A stretch of 29,228 bases of DNA, taken from positions 7,327 through 36,554 of the forward strand of contig DIUK01000091.1 of the NCBI GenBank assembly GCA_002422995.1, written 5' to 3'. Positions within the stretch are counted from its first letter, which is position 1. Every line of letters begins with the position of its first letter. Below are positions 1 through 8,202 of the stretch, piece after piece. The notes beneath the pieces were generated by a model, which was given only the letters and a program-made list of their open reading frames with translations, ran no database searches and had not been told where the DNA came from. The stretch comes from Rhodocyclaceae bacterium UBA6160 (lineage in GTDB: Bacteria; Pseudomonadota; Gammaproteobacteria; Burkholderiales; Rhodocyclaceae). A program made the position numbers and the translations under genes.

Positions 1-48
1 AGAGTAATTAAAGGCATGGGAATGAGTGGCGGATACCGCGTGAAATAA
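1..48 (+). CDS. possible C-terminal end of an upstream gene (partial)
   Basis: Reading from base 1 gives 15 codons (RVIKGMGMSGGYRVK) followed by TAA. The other two plus frames hit a stop within the first nine bases, so only this frame could carry a gene end. The residues are too few to name a family. Bases 49-135 hold no gene that I can see. This could equally be non-coding. Confidence 0.3.
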   Translation, partial: RVIKGMGMSGGYRVK

Positions 49-135
49 CGCAAGAAAATACAACTGAAAAACAAATGCAGGATGAACTGCAGGAATGGTG
101 CGGAATTATAGGTGAGCAGGTAGAATTCGCGGCAT

Positions 136-211
136 GCCTTCGTAGCTCAGTGGATAGAGCGACCGCCTCCTAAGCGGTAGGTCAGCAGTTCGATTCTGCT
201 CGAGGGCACCA
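136..211 (+). tRNA. tRNA-Arg (anticodon CCT)
   Basis: A 76-nt cloverleaf can be folded by hand. The acceptor GCCTTCG pairs with CGAGGGC with one G-U wobble. The D arm is GCTC/GAGC, the anticodon stem ACCGC/GCGGT with loop CTCCTAA, and the T arm AGCAG/CTGCT with loop TTCGATT. The CCA end is encoded at 209-211. Anticodon CCT reads the AGG arginine codon. It lies convergent to sspB. Confidence 0.96.
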
Positions 212-341
212 GCATGATGATGGCATCACCCACTACAAACTCATAATAAAACTTCAAAAACCAAACTGAAGTATTACGCCCAACTGTTAAGCCGTTGAGC
301 CAGTGTGCAATAACACCAAGCGGTTGGTTAAAAGCAAGCGT

Positions 342-848
342 TTATTTGATACGTGTCAGTGTCGGACGTGTGGGTGCTGGGGCAGGACTGTCGCCAGATG
401 AAGGTTTGGAGGTTTCGGCGCGATCCACCTGGGTTTGGGTAGGAATCTGACCTGAGGACTCCGTATTGGCATCTGTAGTCATATCAACACTGGCCAGCCC
501 ACGACCAAGCTTCGTTGGAGCTGATGGCTCCTCGATGTTCGACTCGGTAATTTCAAATGCCATACCTTCACTGTTTTCGCGTGCATAAATTGCGCTGACA
601 CGTCCTATAGGTATGAGCACAGGAAATACTTTGCCACCAAAGCGACCTTGAAAGCTAATGGCGTCGTTGTCAATCAGGAGTTGATTGGTTGCCTCCAAGC
701 CTACGTTAAAAACAATCTCGCCATTTTTAACAAACTCCATGGGTACCCGCGTCGTTTCATCCACGGCAACGGCAAGATAAGGCGTGAAACCCTGATCAAC
801 ACACCACTCATGCAAGGCGCGAATAAAATAAGGCTTGGTCGATTGCAT
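342..848 (-). CDS. sspB: ClpXP protease specificity-enhancing factor SspB
   Basis: A 168-residue protein of the SspB adaptor family, which tethers ssrA-tagged proteins to the ClpXP protease in the cytoplasm. The N-terminal two thirds carry the conserved fold, with TKPYFIRALHEWC at the start and the FNVG and ISFQGRFGG segments. A low-complexity acidic then proline-rich linker follows, and the chain ends in TRPTLTRIK. In known SspB proteins a short basic-hydrophobic C-terminal tail of this kind docks on the ClpX N-domain. It is the last gene of the pet-ssp run, 89 bp after sspA, an arrangement frequent in Betaproteobacteria. The family and order agree, so the call is firm. Confidence 0.93.
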   Translation of the reverse strand: MQSTKPYFIRALHEWCVDQGFTPYLAVAVDETTRVPMEFVKNGEIVFNVGLEATNQLLIDNDAISFQGRFGGKVFPVLIPIGRVSAIYARENSEGMAFEITESNIEEPSAPTKLGRGLASVDMTTDANTESSGQIPTQTQVDRAETSKPSSGDSPAPAPTRPTLTRIK

Positions 849-937
849 AAAAATTTAGCGCGCGGACTAAAAATGAACTTCTGCGTTGCGTAGCCTGATC
901 TACCGAGCAGACTAAACAACTGCAGAAGCCTTTTAGA

Positions 938-1534
938 TTAACGACGCATGGCTTTCTCAGTCGGTGTCAAGGCATCAATAAAGCCCTGACGAGAGAAAAT
1001 TCGCTCAGCATATTTCATGATGGATGAAGCGGTTTTTGGCAGTTCAATACCATAATGATCAAGTCGCCAAAGCAAAGGCGCAATGGCTACGTCCAGCATG
1101 GAGAACTCATCTGCCAGCAAATATTTTTGCTTGTTTAACATGCCGGATAAATCAGTTAGTCGATCGCGGATATGCAAGCGCGATTTATCTGCTGTTTTCA
1201 GACTTTTCTCCAGCACTGGCACATGACTAAAGAGTTCATGTTCCATGGTGAATAACAACTGACGCGCTTTGGCACGGGTTTGTGGATCCGGCGGCATCAA
1301 CTGTGGATGAGGGAAACGCTCGTCAATGTATTCATTGATGATGTTGGACTCATACAGTACCAAATCACGATCCACCAACACAGGCACATGGTTGTATGGA
1401 TTAATACTCGCCATTTCTTCAGGCTTGTTTAACAAATCCACGTCAATGACTTGAAAATCCATCTGCTTTTCGTACAACACAATGCGGCAGCGATGGCTGA
1501 AAGGGCATGTGGTGCCTGAATACAGATTCATCAT
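938..1534 (-). CDS. sspA: stringent starvation protein A (GST-fold RNA polymerase-associated regulator)
   Basis: The sequence MMNLYSGTTCPFSHRCRI followed by NKPEEMASINPYNHVPVL is the typical SspA N-terminal thioredoxin-like domain, with an all-helical GST C-terminal domain after it. SspA binds RNA polymerase and modulates promoter use under starvation; it is not expected to be a catalytic transferase. The frame stays open upstream to an ATG at 1621, 11 bp after the petC stop, which would add 29 residues with no family resemblance. I prefer the internal ATG at 1534 because family members start at MMNLYSG, but 1621 cannot be excluded. The gene sits between petC and sspB on the same strand. Confidence 0.93.
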   Translation of the reverse strand: MMNLYSGTTCPFSHRCRIVLYEKQMDFQVIDVDLLNKPEEMASINPYNHVPVLVDRDLVLYESNIINEYIDERFPHPQLMPPDPQTRAKARQLLFTMEHELFSHVPVLEKSLKTADKSRLHIRDRLTDLSGMLNKQKYLLADEFSMLDVAIAPLLWRLDHYGIELPKTASSIMKYAERIFSRQGFIDALTPTEKAMRR

Positions 1535-1632
1535 GGCGCTCGTGCCCCATGAATAATCTGCATCGCGCACGACCTTGCGTACTGACGACGTGTTCATTTC
1601 TCGATGTCCCATAGTTGCCATTACCTGTTTAG

Positions 1633-2343
1633 TTAATGTATGTCTTTCCAGAATTCCCGCTTAAGGGCATAGGACAAGACCAGTAAAACACCTAGAAAAA
1701 CTAAAACCATCCAGCCCAGGCTCTTGCGCTGCATGGCGGCAGGTTCGCCCATGTACTGTAAAAATCCGACCAGATCAGCCACCATCTCGTCATATTCTTC
1801 AGGTTTCAATTTGCCTGGCTTTGCCAAGCTCAGCTTGTGGTCGGCACCCAAGACTTGCTCGCCTTGCAACTCCCAAAGCACGTGGGGCATGCCAACATTC
1901 GCAAACACGGTGTTATTCCAGCCTGTTGGCCGTTCGCTATCACGATAAAAACTGCGCAGATAGGTATAGAGCCAATCTGCCCCGGAACCATCACCCGACG
2001 CACGCGCTCTAGCAATAACGGTCAAATCAGGCGGCGCAACACCAAACCATTCTTTTGATTCATCGCCGCGCATGGCCACACTCATGGTCTCACCGACTTT
2101 GTCAGCGGTGAACATTAAATTATCTTTAATCTGCTGATCGGTGAGGCCTATATCCTTTAAGCGGTTGTAGCGCATATAGGAGGCAGAGTGGCAGTTAAGA
2201 CAGTAATTCACAAATACTTTAGCGCCATTTTGCAGTGCAGCTTGGTCATTTAGCCGGTTTGGCGCACGATCAAGATGTAGCGCCTCCCCGCTTGCCCAGG
2301 CCAGCACGGGCATAAAAAGAAGTGAAATGAACAGTTTCTTCAT
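1633..2343 (-). CDS. petC: cytochrome c1, cytochrome bc1 complex
   Basis: Membrane-anchored c-type cytochrome that passes electrons from the Rieske protein to soluble cytochrome c. Using the ATG that overlaps the petB stop (TAATG), the protein is 236 residues. It has a signal peptide (MKKLFISLLFMPVLAWASG), a CLNCH haem site at residues 48-52, the MPHVLW segment expected near the axial methionine region, and one C-terminal membrane helix (LGWMVLVFLGVLLVLSYAL) with a positive end. A longer frame to 2394 would run inside petB and disrupt the signal peptide, so I reject it. Order petA-petB-petC is standard. Confidence 0.95.
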   Translation of the reverse strand: MKKLFISLLFMPVLAWASGEALHLDRAPNRLNDQAALQNGAKVFVNYCLNCHSASYMRYNRLKDIGLTDQQIKDNLMFTADKVGETMSVAMRGDESKEWFGVAPPDLTVIARARASGDGSGADWLYTYLRSFYRDSERPTGWNNTVFANVGMPHVLWELQGEQVLGADHKLSLAKPGKLKPEEYDEMVADLVGFLQYMGEPAAMQRKSLGWMVLVFLGVLLVLSYALKREFWKDIH

Positions 2344-3635
2344 TAGTGCGCTCCGTGTCCTGATGAGGTCAAACGATCGGGTTCTGGTTTGCATTTATCA
2401 ATGCTGCTGTAAAAAGGCATCAGCAAGAAGAAGGCAAAGTAAATGACTGAACAAATTTGTGACACTAAAGTACGCATGGGCGTTGGGGGTAAAACGCCCA
2501 AATAACCCAGCGTAAAGAAGCAAATGACAAATGCTGCAAGGAAGGTTTTATAGATCGGGCCGCGATAGCGAATCGATTTAACCGGGCTGCGATCAAGCCA
2601 GGGCAGAAGAACAAAGATCATCGCTGATGCCCCCATGGCAACGACACCCCAAAATTTGGCATCAATGCCAAAGAGTGGATAAGTCACCGCACGCAAGATG
2701 GAATAGAACGGGGTGAAATACCATACTGGTGCGATATGTGCCGGTGTCTGGAGTGGATTGGCGGGTACAAAGTTGTTGTACTCAAGGAAGTAGCCGCCCA
2801 TTTCCGGCGCATAGAAAACGATTAACGAAAACACCATCAAGAACACCACCACACCAACAATATCTTTGAGGGTGTAGTAAGGATGAAAAGGAATGCCATC
2901 CAGCGGAATCCCTTTGGCATCTTTTTTCTTCTTGATTTCCACGCCATCGGGATTATTGGAGCCAACTTCATGCAATGCCAAGATATGTGCGACGACAAGA
3001 CCAACCAATACCAGCGGCACAGCAATCACGTGAAAAGCAAAGAAGCGATTCAGTGTGGCATCACCCACAACGTAATCACCACGAATCCATAGGGATAAGT
3101 CGGGACCAATGACAGGAATGGCAGAGAACAGGTTAACAATCACCTGAGCACCCCAATAGGACATCTGACCCCATGGCAGCAAATAGCCAAAGAATGCCTC
3201 AGCCATTAAACACAGGAAAATCAGCATGCCGAAAATCCAGATGAGCTCACGCGGCTTGCGATATGAACCGTACAACATGCCACGGAACATATGCAAATAA
3301 ACAACAACAAAAAACGCCGATGCACCCGTTGAATGCATATAGCGAATCAACCAGCCCCAAGGCACTTCACGCATGATGTATTCAACACTGGCAAAGGCCA
3401 CGGGCACACCCGCTGCATTGAGCGATGCATCCGGCTTAAAGTGCATGACCAGAAAAATACCGGTCACGATCTGCAGCACCAGGACTAACAGCGCAAGCGA
3501 ACCAAAAAAGTACCAAAAGTTGAAATTTTTGGGCGCATAGTACTCGGACAAATGCGCCTTCCAGTTTGCAGTCAGGGGGAAACGCTCATCCACCCAGCCC
3601 ACGAGATTTTTGAGTTTGGCGTTTACAGTGCTCAT
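2343..3635 (-). CDS. petB: cytochrome b, cytochrome bc1 complex
   Basis: A 430-residue polytopic membrane protein carrying the two b haems and the quinol/quinone sites. The four haem histidines are visible as His101/His115 and His202/His217, with 13 and 14 residues between them, the bc1 rather than b6f arrangement. The Qo-site motif that is PEWY in mitochondria reads PVWY here (residues 303-306). I recall PVWY as the usual form in beta- and gammaproteobacteria, so it is probably lineage-typical. Start overlaps the petA stop by four bases (ATGA) and the stop overlaps the petC start, indicating coupled translation. Confidence 0.97.
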   Translation of the reverse strand: MSTVNAKLKNLVGWVDERFPLTANWKAHLSEYYAPKNFNFWYFFGSLALLVLVLQIVTGIFLVMHFKPDASLNAAGVPVAFASVEYIMREVPWGWLIRYMHSTGASAFFVVVYLHMFRGMLYGSYRKPRELIWIFGMLIFLCLMAEAFFGYLLPWGQMSYWGAQVIVNLFSAIPVIGPDLSLWIRGDYVVGDATLNRFFAFHVIAVPLVLVGLVVAHILALHEVGSNNPDGVEIKKKKDAKGIPLDGIPFHPYYTLKDIVGVVVFLMVFSLIVFYAPEMGGYFLEYNNFVPANPLQTPAHIAPVWYFTPFYSILRAVTYPLFGIDAKFWGVVAMGASAMIFVLLPWLDRSPVKSIRYRGPIYKTFLAAFVICFFTLGYLGVLPPTPMRTLVSQICSVIYFAFFLLMPFYSSIDKCKPEPDRLTSSGHGAH

Positions 3636-4231
3636 GCCTTGTCTCCCTTGTCTTCACCAATCACAAGCCGTGAATCACCCAGATACATATGCGGCGGCAC
3701 TTCGAGGTTATCTGGCGCGGGCTTGCTCTTGTATACACGACCCGCCAAGTCAAACGTTGAACCATGGCAAGGACATATAAAGCCGCCCTGCCAGTTGGCA
3801 TCAATACCAGACTCAGCACCTGTCGTGAATTTTTCAGAGGGTGAACAACCAAGGTGGGTGCAAATACCTACAGCGACCAGAATTTCAGGTTTGATCGACC
3901 GTGTTTCGTTTTTGCAATAGTCAGGTTGCATTTTTTTATCTGATTTTGGATCACTAACTTGACTATCAGTTACTTTCAAGCTCGCCAACTGTTCTTTGGT
4001 GCGGTTGATAATCCACACCGGCTTGCCGCGCCATTCAACGGTCATCATTTGACCGGGGGCAAGTTTGCTGATGTCCACTTCTACTGGAGCGCCCGCCGCT
4101 TTGGCACGCTCAGATGGCAGCATACTGGACACAAAGGGAACTGCTGCTGCCACACCACCGATACCACCGATTGTTGCGGTGGCTACTAAAAGCCGCCGCC
4201 GGCTGCAATCGACTTTTCCGTCATTGCTCAT
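3632..4231 (-). CDS. petA: ubiquinol-cytochrome c reductase Rieske iron-sulfur subunit
   Basis: A 199-residue protein with a twin-arginine type N-terminus (CSRRRLLVATATIGG), whose hydrophobic stretch also serves as the membrane anchor. Cluster ligands are plain: Cys124-Thr-His126-Leu-Gly-Cys129 and Cys153-Pro-Cys155-His156-Gly-Ser, the Rieske boxes with the disulfide pair. It accepts the first electron of quinol oxidation at the periplasmic face. It is the first gene of the minus-strand pet operon, with 149 bp to recR upstream. Confidence 0.97.
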   Translation of the reverse strand: MSNDGKVDCSRRRLLVATATIGGIGGVAAAVPFVSSMLPSERAKAAGAPVEVDISKLAPGQMMTVEWRGKPVWIINRTKEQLASLKVTDSQVSDPKSDKKMQPDYCKNETRSIKPEILVAVGICTHLGCSPSEKFTTGAESGIDANWQGGFICPCHGSTFDLAGRVYKSKPAPDNLEVPPHMYLGDSRLVIGEDKGDKA

Positions 4232-4285
4232 GTTGATTTCCCTGAAAAATTACTGAAAAAAATACTAAATTCGATCAAGCTGTCT

Positions 4286-4291
4286 ATTGTA
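4286..4291 (-). promoter_or_regulatory. candidate -10 element for the pet operon
   Basis: On the minus strand TACAAT lies 55 bp before the petA start. The hexamer 17 bp upstream (TTTAAT) is a poor -35, so this is only a candidate. No clear terminator for recR is visible between 4232 and 4380, which is AT-rich. Confidence 0.25.
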
Positions 4292-4380
4292 ACGAATCTG
4301 CGCTTGAGATTAAAGCCTTTGTGCAAAATTAGACTTATTTTTAAATAAATAACCCAATAAATACAATATGGTAAGAATTT

Positions 4381-4980
4381 TTAACCGACATCTCTTCGTT
4401 CTCTTAAAGCTTGTGCCACAGTGGCCGAATCGGAAAACTCCAGCTCACCGCCCACGGGTAAACCTCGCGCAATGCGGCTGATTTTTATCCCGCGTTGTTG
4501 CAGTAATTCGGATAAATAATGTGCCGTAGCCTCGCCCTCATTTGTGAAGTTAGTCGCCAGAATCACTTCCTTGACCTGTCCATCAGTTGCCCGGGCAAGC
4601 AGCCGACTAAAAGCCAGCTCTTGCGGACCAATGCCGTCCAGCGGCGATAACCGCCCCATCAGAACATAATAAAGCCCGCTATAAGCTTGGGTTTGCTCCA
4701 TGCTGTTCAAATCAATCGGCATTTCCACAATGCACAGTTGTGACGGATCGCGGCGGGACGATAGGCAGCGATCACAGGTTTCTTGTTCGGTAAAGTTGTT
4801 GCAGCGATTGCAATGATGCAAATTTTGCAAGGCTGAATCCAAGGCCCGAGCCAAGCGATTGCCCCCTCGCCGATCGCGCTGCAACAAATGGTAAGCCATG
4901 CGTTGCGCAGCTTTAGGGCCGACCCCTGGCAATGTGCGCAAAGCCTCAAAGAGCTCCTCCAGACTTGCGTTAGCGGCCAT
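4381..4980 (-). CDS. recR: recombination mediator RecR
   Basis: RecR works with RecF/RecO to load RecA on gapped DNA. From the ATG at 4980 the protein is 199 residues, the usual family length. It has the helix-hairpin-helix segment LRTLPGVGPKAAQRMAYHLL, a zinc finger with Cys57, Cys60, Cys69 and Cys72, and a Toprim domain from about residue 80 (CIVEMPIDLNSME, YSGLYYVLMGRLSPLDGIGP). The frame is open 30 codons further upstream (to 5070), but that extension shows no family resemblance. It is the last gene of the dnaX-ybaB-recR run, although 245 bp separate it from ybaB, more than is usual. Confidence 0.95.
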   Translation of the reverse strand: MAANASLEELFEALRTLPGVGPKAAQRMAYHLLQRDRRGGNRLARALDSALQNLHHCNRCNNFTEQETCDRCLSSRRDPSQLCIVEMPIDLNSMEQTQAYSGLYYVLMGRLSPLDGIGPQELAFSRLLARATDGQVKEVILATNFTNEGEATAHYLSELLQQRGIKISRIARGLPVGGELEFSDSATVAQALRERRDVG

Positions 4981-5164
4981 GGGGTTGCTGAAATAAAATG
5001 CCAGGGAAGAATATTGCCCGCATGCGTAGCTGACGGCATTGCCTGTGTGGTTTTGCTGCAAGGAAAGCACTGATGAAACCCTGCGGCAGGCTTAGGACGA
5101 ACGGTAGATAATTGATACCGTGCATGGTGAGCCCTACAGCTACGCGCAGAAACACCTTCTCGAG

Positions 5165-5200
5165 CCATAGATGAAACCATAGACGAAACCATAGATGAAA
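5165..5200. repeat. three tandem 12-bp repeats
   Basis: The unit CCATAGATGAAA occurs three times head to tail, the middle copy with one change (CCATAGACGAAA). The array lies in the ybaB-recR gap. Read on the minus strand it gives repeated ATGGTTTC/ATG units, so it offers several in-frame ATG codons, but the frame that follows is a shadow of recR. It is probably a slippage array with no coding role. Confidence 0.85.
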
Positions 5201-5225
5201 CACGAGTCAGCGCTTTCTTAGCAAA

Positions 5226-5549
5226 TTAAAACGGCAGCTTAAAGCCGGGTGGCAGTTGCATGCCAGCCGTAAAGCCATTCATTTTTTCAGCCGATGTTGC
5301 CTCTGCTTGCCGATTGGCATCATTCATTGCAGCGGCAATCAAGTCTTCCAGCATTTCTTTGTCATCCATGACTGACGCATCAATCATCACGCGCTTGACT
5401 TCATGCTTGCACGACATGATGACTTTCACTGCGCCTGCGCCTGACTTGCCCTCGACATCAATCAAGGCCAGCGCTTCTTGCGCCTTGGCCATATTGGTTT
5501 GCATTTGCTGCGCCTGCTTCATCAAGCCGGCAATTCCGCCCTTCATCAT
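5226..5549 (-). CDS. ybaB: YbaB/EbfC family nucleoid-associated protein
   Basis: A 107-residue protein with the family signature: a glycine-rich start (MMKGGIAGLMKQAQQMQ), the GKSGAGAVKVIMSCKHEVKR centre, and an acidic DDKEMLEDLIAAAMNDANR helix. Family members are dimeric DNA-binding proteins. It lies 5 bp after the dnaX stop and ahead of recR, the position it has in most proteobacteria. The chain ends in a proline-containing tail (MQLPPGFKLPF). Confidence 0.95.
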   Translation of the reverse strand: MMKGGIAGLMKQAQQMQTNMAKAQEALALIDVEGKSGAGAVKVIMSCKHEVKRVMIDASVMDDKEMLEDLIAAAMNDANRQAEATSAEKMNGFTAGMQLPPGFKLPF

Positions 5550-5554
5550 ATTTG

Positions 5555-7336
5555 TTACTCCTTATTGACAGGTTTAATGGTTGATTCATCAATTGCGGCA
5601 TCGAATAGATCAACAATGCCGCGCACAAAGGGATCTTGTTCTATCGCGGCAATCGCACGATCCTGACGCGCCTTTTGCGCAGTACGATGTCGATCAGCCG
5701 GGGTGGCATTGGCTGGCTCTGCCACCTCGATTTCCAAACGCAAAGCCCGCGCATAATGTTTTTGCAATTCCGCTTGCAGCTTTTCTTGCTGCGCTGCACC
5801 CATGAGATGCTTGTGCGTGGGTGAGAGACGCAAAACAATCGCGGCCTCAGTAAGCTCGGTTAATTCACAATGCTGCGCCAATTGCTTCGCCATGCCAGTC
5901 AATGAGAGCATAGCGACAAGTGACGTCCAGTCATCCGGGGCATGCATCACTTCTGCAGGCGGTTGCGAAACATGACTAAAAGTCGGCTTTGGTGAGACGA
6001 CGTCAAATGGCGCATTCTGGCTAGAAACCGTTGGCTTGGCATCGCTCCCGGCCACCATGTCACCACCAGCACTGACAGTTGCATGCGGCTGTGATAATGG
6101 TTGTGCTGCAGGTTGTGCTGGTTGCACGATGGATTGCGTTATAGGTTGCCTGATGGGTTGAACTGGCGTTTGAACTGATATTTTTTCTGCACTGGACAAA
6201 GTTTTTTGCGGCACAGGTTTAACCGTCGTTACAGTAATCGACGCGCCCCCCTGCCGTTCGGGTCGGAATGCATGCAGACGCAATAAAGTCATAACAAAAC
6301 CAGCGTACTCGTCAGGAGCTAAAGCAAGCTCATCCCGCCCGTGAATTGCGATTTGATAGGCCAGTTGCAAAAACTCTGCATCGAGCACTTCTGCATAAGC
6401 CGTTAAGCGACGCTTCTCCATTTCATCGAGCAAGGCGTCCGGTGCGAACTGAGCCAGGGCAATGCGGTGAAACAAGGTGGCCAACTCTTGCAAACCACCA
6501 TCAAACGAAAAACTACCCGCATCCATTTCCTTGGCTACTGCGATCATGGCATGAATATCCTGAGCCACCAGACCATCGAGCAAAGCGAATAAATACTCCT
6601 CGCCCACCGTGCCCAGCATGGCGCGCACGCTCACTTCCGTCACCTGCCCCGCACCATGCGCAATGGCTTGATCGAGCAAAGACAAGGCATCGCGCATGCT
6701 GCCCGCCGCACCTTTGGCAAGATGACGCAAAGCGGGTGACTCAACCGCGATCCCTTCGGCGGCCAGCACCTCGGACAAATGCCCAACGATGGAGGAAGGC
6801 GACATCTGCTTCAAATTAAACTGCAGACAGCGCGAGAGCACGGTGACCGGAATTTTTTGCGGATCCGTCGTGGCTAAAATGAATTTAACGTGCGCAGGCG
6901 GCTCTTCCAGCGTCTTTAACATCGCATTGAACGCATGCCCGGAGAGCTGATGAACTTCGTCGATCACATAGACCTTGTAACGCCCCGCCGTGGGCGCATA
7001 GGTGGCGCGGTCAAGCAACTGGGTCATATCGTCCACACCACGGTTAGACGCGGCATCGAGCTCGATGTAATCCACAAAGCGACCGCCATCAATTTCCGTA
7101 CAGGCCGCACACACGCCGCATGGTGTTGGCGTCACGCCAGTTTCGCAATTCAAGGCTTTGGCCATGATGCGCGCCAGAGTGGTTTTACCCACGCCGCGCG
7201 TGCCGGTAAACAGATAGGCATGATGCAGCCGATTTTGCTCCAAGGCATGGGTTAGCGCGCGCACAACGTGCTCTTGACCCACAAGGGTGGCAAATGATTT
7301 AGGGCGCCATTTACGCGCCAGGACCTGATAGCTCAT
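5555..7336 (-). CDS. dnaX: DNA polymerase III subunits tau (and gamma)
   Basis: Clamp-loader ATPase of 593 residues. The N-terminal AAA+ domain has Walker A GTRGVGKT at 45-52, a zinc module with Cys64, Cys73, Cys76 and Cys79, a DEVHQLS Walker B, and the sensor segment LATTDPQKIPVTVLSRC. A Pro/Gln/Val-rich variable linker (about residues 380-470) leads to a tau-type C-terminal domain. Two six-A runs occur in the linker, but neither is placed as an A-AAA-AAG slippery site in the zero frame, so I cannot show that a short gamma form is made by frameshifting. A copy of the dispersed 25-bp word lies in the linker region at 5978-6002. Confidence 0.96.
   Translation of the reverse strand: MSYQVLARKWRPKSFATLVGQEHVVRALTHALEQNRLHHAYLFTGTRGVGKTTLARIMAKALNCETGVTPTPCGVCAACTEIDGGRFVDYIELDAASNRGVDDMTQLLDRATYAPTAGRYKVYVIDEVHQLSGHAFNAMLKTLEEPPAHVKFILATTDPQKIPVTVLSRCLQFNLKQMSPSSIVGHLSEVLAAEGIAVESPALRHLAKGAAGSMRDALSLLDQAIAHGAGQVTEVSVRAMLGTVGEEYLFALLDGLVAQDIHAMIAVAKEMDAGSFSFDGGLQELATLFHRIALAQFAPDALLDEMEKRRLTAYAEVLDAEFLQLAYQIAIHGRDELALAPDEYAGFVMTLLRLHAFRPERQGGASITVTTVKPVPQKTLSSAEKISVQTPVQPIRQPITQSIVQPAQPAAQPLSQPHATVSAGGDMVAGSDAKPTVSSQNAPFDVVSPKPTFSHVSQPPAEVMHAPDDWTSLVAMLSLTGMAKQLAQHCELTELTEAAIVLRLSPTHKHLMGAAQQEKLQAELQKHYARALRLEIEVAEPANATPADRHRTAQKARQDRAIAAIEQDPFVRGIVDLFDAAIDESTIKPVNKE
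5978..6002 (+). repeat. dispersed 25-bp word, copy 1 (in dnaX)
   Basis: The word is AAAAGTCGGC then TTTGGTGAGACGACG. It matches the consensus from the other copies at 22 of 25 bases. It is antisense to dnaX and falls in the poorly conserved linker part of tau, where it reads DVVSPKPTFSH. Confidence 0.7.
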
Positions 7337-7380
7337 GGGCTGATTCTACCAAGCAAAATCTTGGAGAATGATGAAAGATG

Positions 7381-7479
7381 GGCGGCGACCTGATCCCCGG
7401 CACTTGCAGAAAATGGCTGTGGCTGCTTCCTTCCGGACCTGACCAGATTCACCGCTCCACAATGCGGGGAGACCCGCCG
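7381..7479 (-). ncRNA. ffs: signal recognition particle 4.5S RNA
   Basis: The minus strand carries the SRP RNA core GGTCAGGTCCGGAAGGAAGC followed by AGCC, which is the Ffh-binding tip with its GGAA tetraloop. The flanks pair to form one long rod: GGCGG near 7478 with CCGCC at 7381-7385. Length is about 99 nt, right for a short bacterial SRP RNA. It lies 44 bp ahead of dnaX on the same strand, a common placement. Ends are set by pairing and may be off by a few bases. A TAGAAT hexamer on the minus strand at 7488-7493 could be its -10. Confidence 0.95.
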
Positions 7480-7634
7480 CGGCGCAAATTCTAACAGCAA
7501 CCCGTTATATTCCAGCCGTTCCTTGGCTTGATCAACAAGAAATTTTCCTGAAATTTTCCTTGGATTCGCCTTGAATGTTCACCTGCTGACTCATTAGGCT
7601 GTCTTAAGCTTGTCAGCTCTTGGCTGTCAGTGTT

Positions 7635-7663
7635 TTGTCATCTGCCCGAATTAAGATAATAAT
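7635..7663 (+). promoter_or_regulatory. candidate sigma-70 promoter for the molybdenum hydroxylase operon
   Basis: TTGTCA (7635-7640) precedes an AT-rich GATAATAAT segment (7655-7663). With 17-bp spacing the -10 would be AATAAT. TGTCAG also occurs at 7611 and 7625, so a regulator half-site is possible. This is a guess from hexamers only. Confidence 0.3.
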
Positions 7664-7719
7664 AGGCGTTGGTCGCTATTCATTCGCTTTTTGTGCGGAT
7701 TTAAGTTCAGGAGAACAAT

Positions 7720-8190
7720 ATGCTGAAGCTCAATATCAATGGGCAAAATCGCTCGCTTGATGTAGAACCCGACACCCCGCTGCTCTGGGCTCTGCGTGAT
7801 GAATTACACCTTACAGGGACTAAATATGGTTGTGGCATCGCCGCTTGCGGCGCTTGCACAGTGTTGCTCAACGGCGCGCCTGCGCGGGCTTGCGTCACCC
7901 CGGTTTCTGCTGTCGTGGGACAACGCATCACAACCATTGAAGGCTTAGCCACGACCAAAACTGAAAGCAAAACAGCCAAAGCCGTGCAAGCTGCTTGGGA
8001 AAAGCTGGATGTCGTGCAGTGTGGTTACTGCCAATCAGGGCAAATCATGTCCGCAGTGGCGCTGCTCGCTACGAATCCAAAACCCACGGATGCCGATATT
8101 GATGCAGCGATGGCAGGCAACATTTGCCGTTGCGCCACTTACCATCGCATCCGTGCGGCCATCCATGATGCCTCACGGACACTGACTTAA
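7720..8190 (+). CDS. iorA: 2Fe-2S subunit of a molybdenum hydroxylase (IorA-like)
   Basis: A 156-residue protein with the two cluster domains of xanthine-dehydrogenase-type small subunits. The plant-ferredoxin-like cluster uses Cys38, Cys43, Cys46 and Cys58 (KYGCGIAACGACTVLLNG). The helical second cluster uses Cys101, Cys104, Cys136 and Cys138 (CGYCQSG, ICRCATYHRIRAAI). It passes electrons from the Mo subunit encoded next. There is no FAD subunit gene, which fits the isoquinoline 1-oxidoreductase type of two-subunit enzyme that reduces a cytochrome or another external acceptor. AGGAG at 7709-7713 supports the ATG. The symbol is by family resemblance; the substrate is unknown. Confidence 0.9.
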   Translation: MLKLNINGQNRSLDVEPDTPLLWALRDELHLTGTKYGCGIAACGACTVLLNGAPARACVTPVSAVVGQRITTIEGLATTKTESKTAKAVQAAWEKLDVVQCGYCQSGQIMSAVALLATNPKPTDADIDAAMAGNICRCATYHRIRAAIHDASRTLT

Positions 8191-8202
8191 AGGAATGAAA
8201 TC

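Noticed and set aside
4707..5192. 161-codon frame starting in the 12-bp tandem repeats
   Set aside because: Most of it overlaps recR in another frame; its residues are Cys/Trp/Ile-rich shadow text.
5165..5200. Possible CRISPR array
   Set aside because: Units are head to tail, only 12 bp, with no spacers and no cas genes.
6181..6206. A-runs in dnaX as a programmed frameshift site
   Set aside because: In the zero frame the runs read CAA-AAA-ACT and GAA-AAA-ATA, which do not allow the standard X-XXY-YYZ slip; no downstream hairpin was obvious.
6346..6819. 157-codon plus-strand frame antisense to dnaX
   Set aside because: It is the shadow of the conserved AAA+ and middle domains of dnaX, rich in Arg, His and Pro, with no family motif or ribosome binding site.
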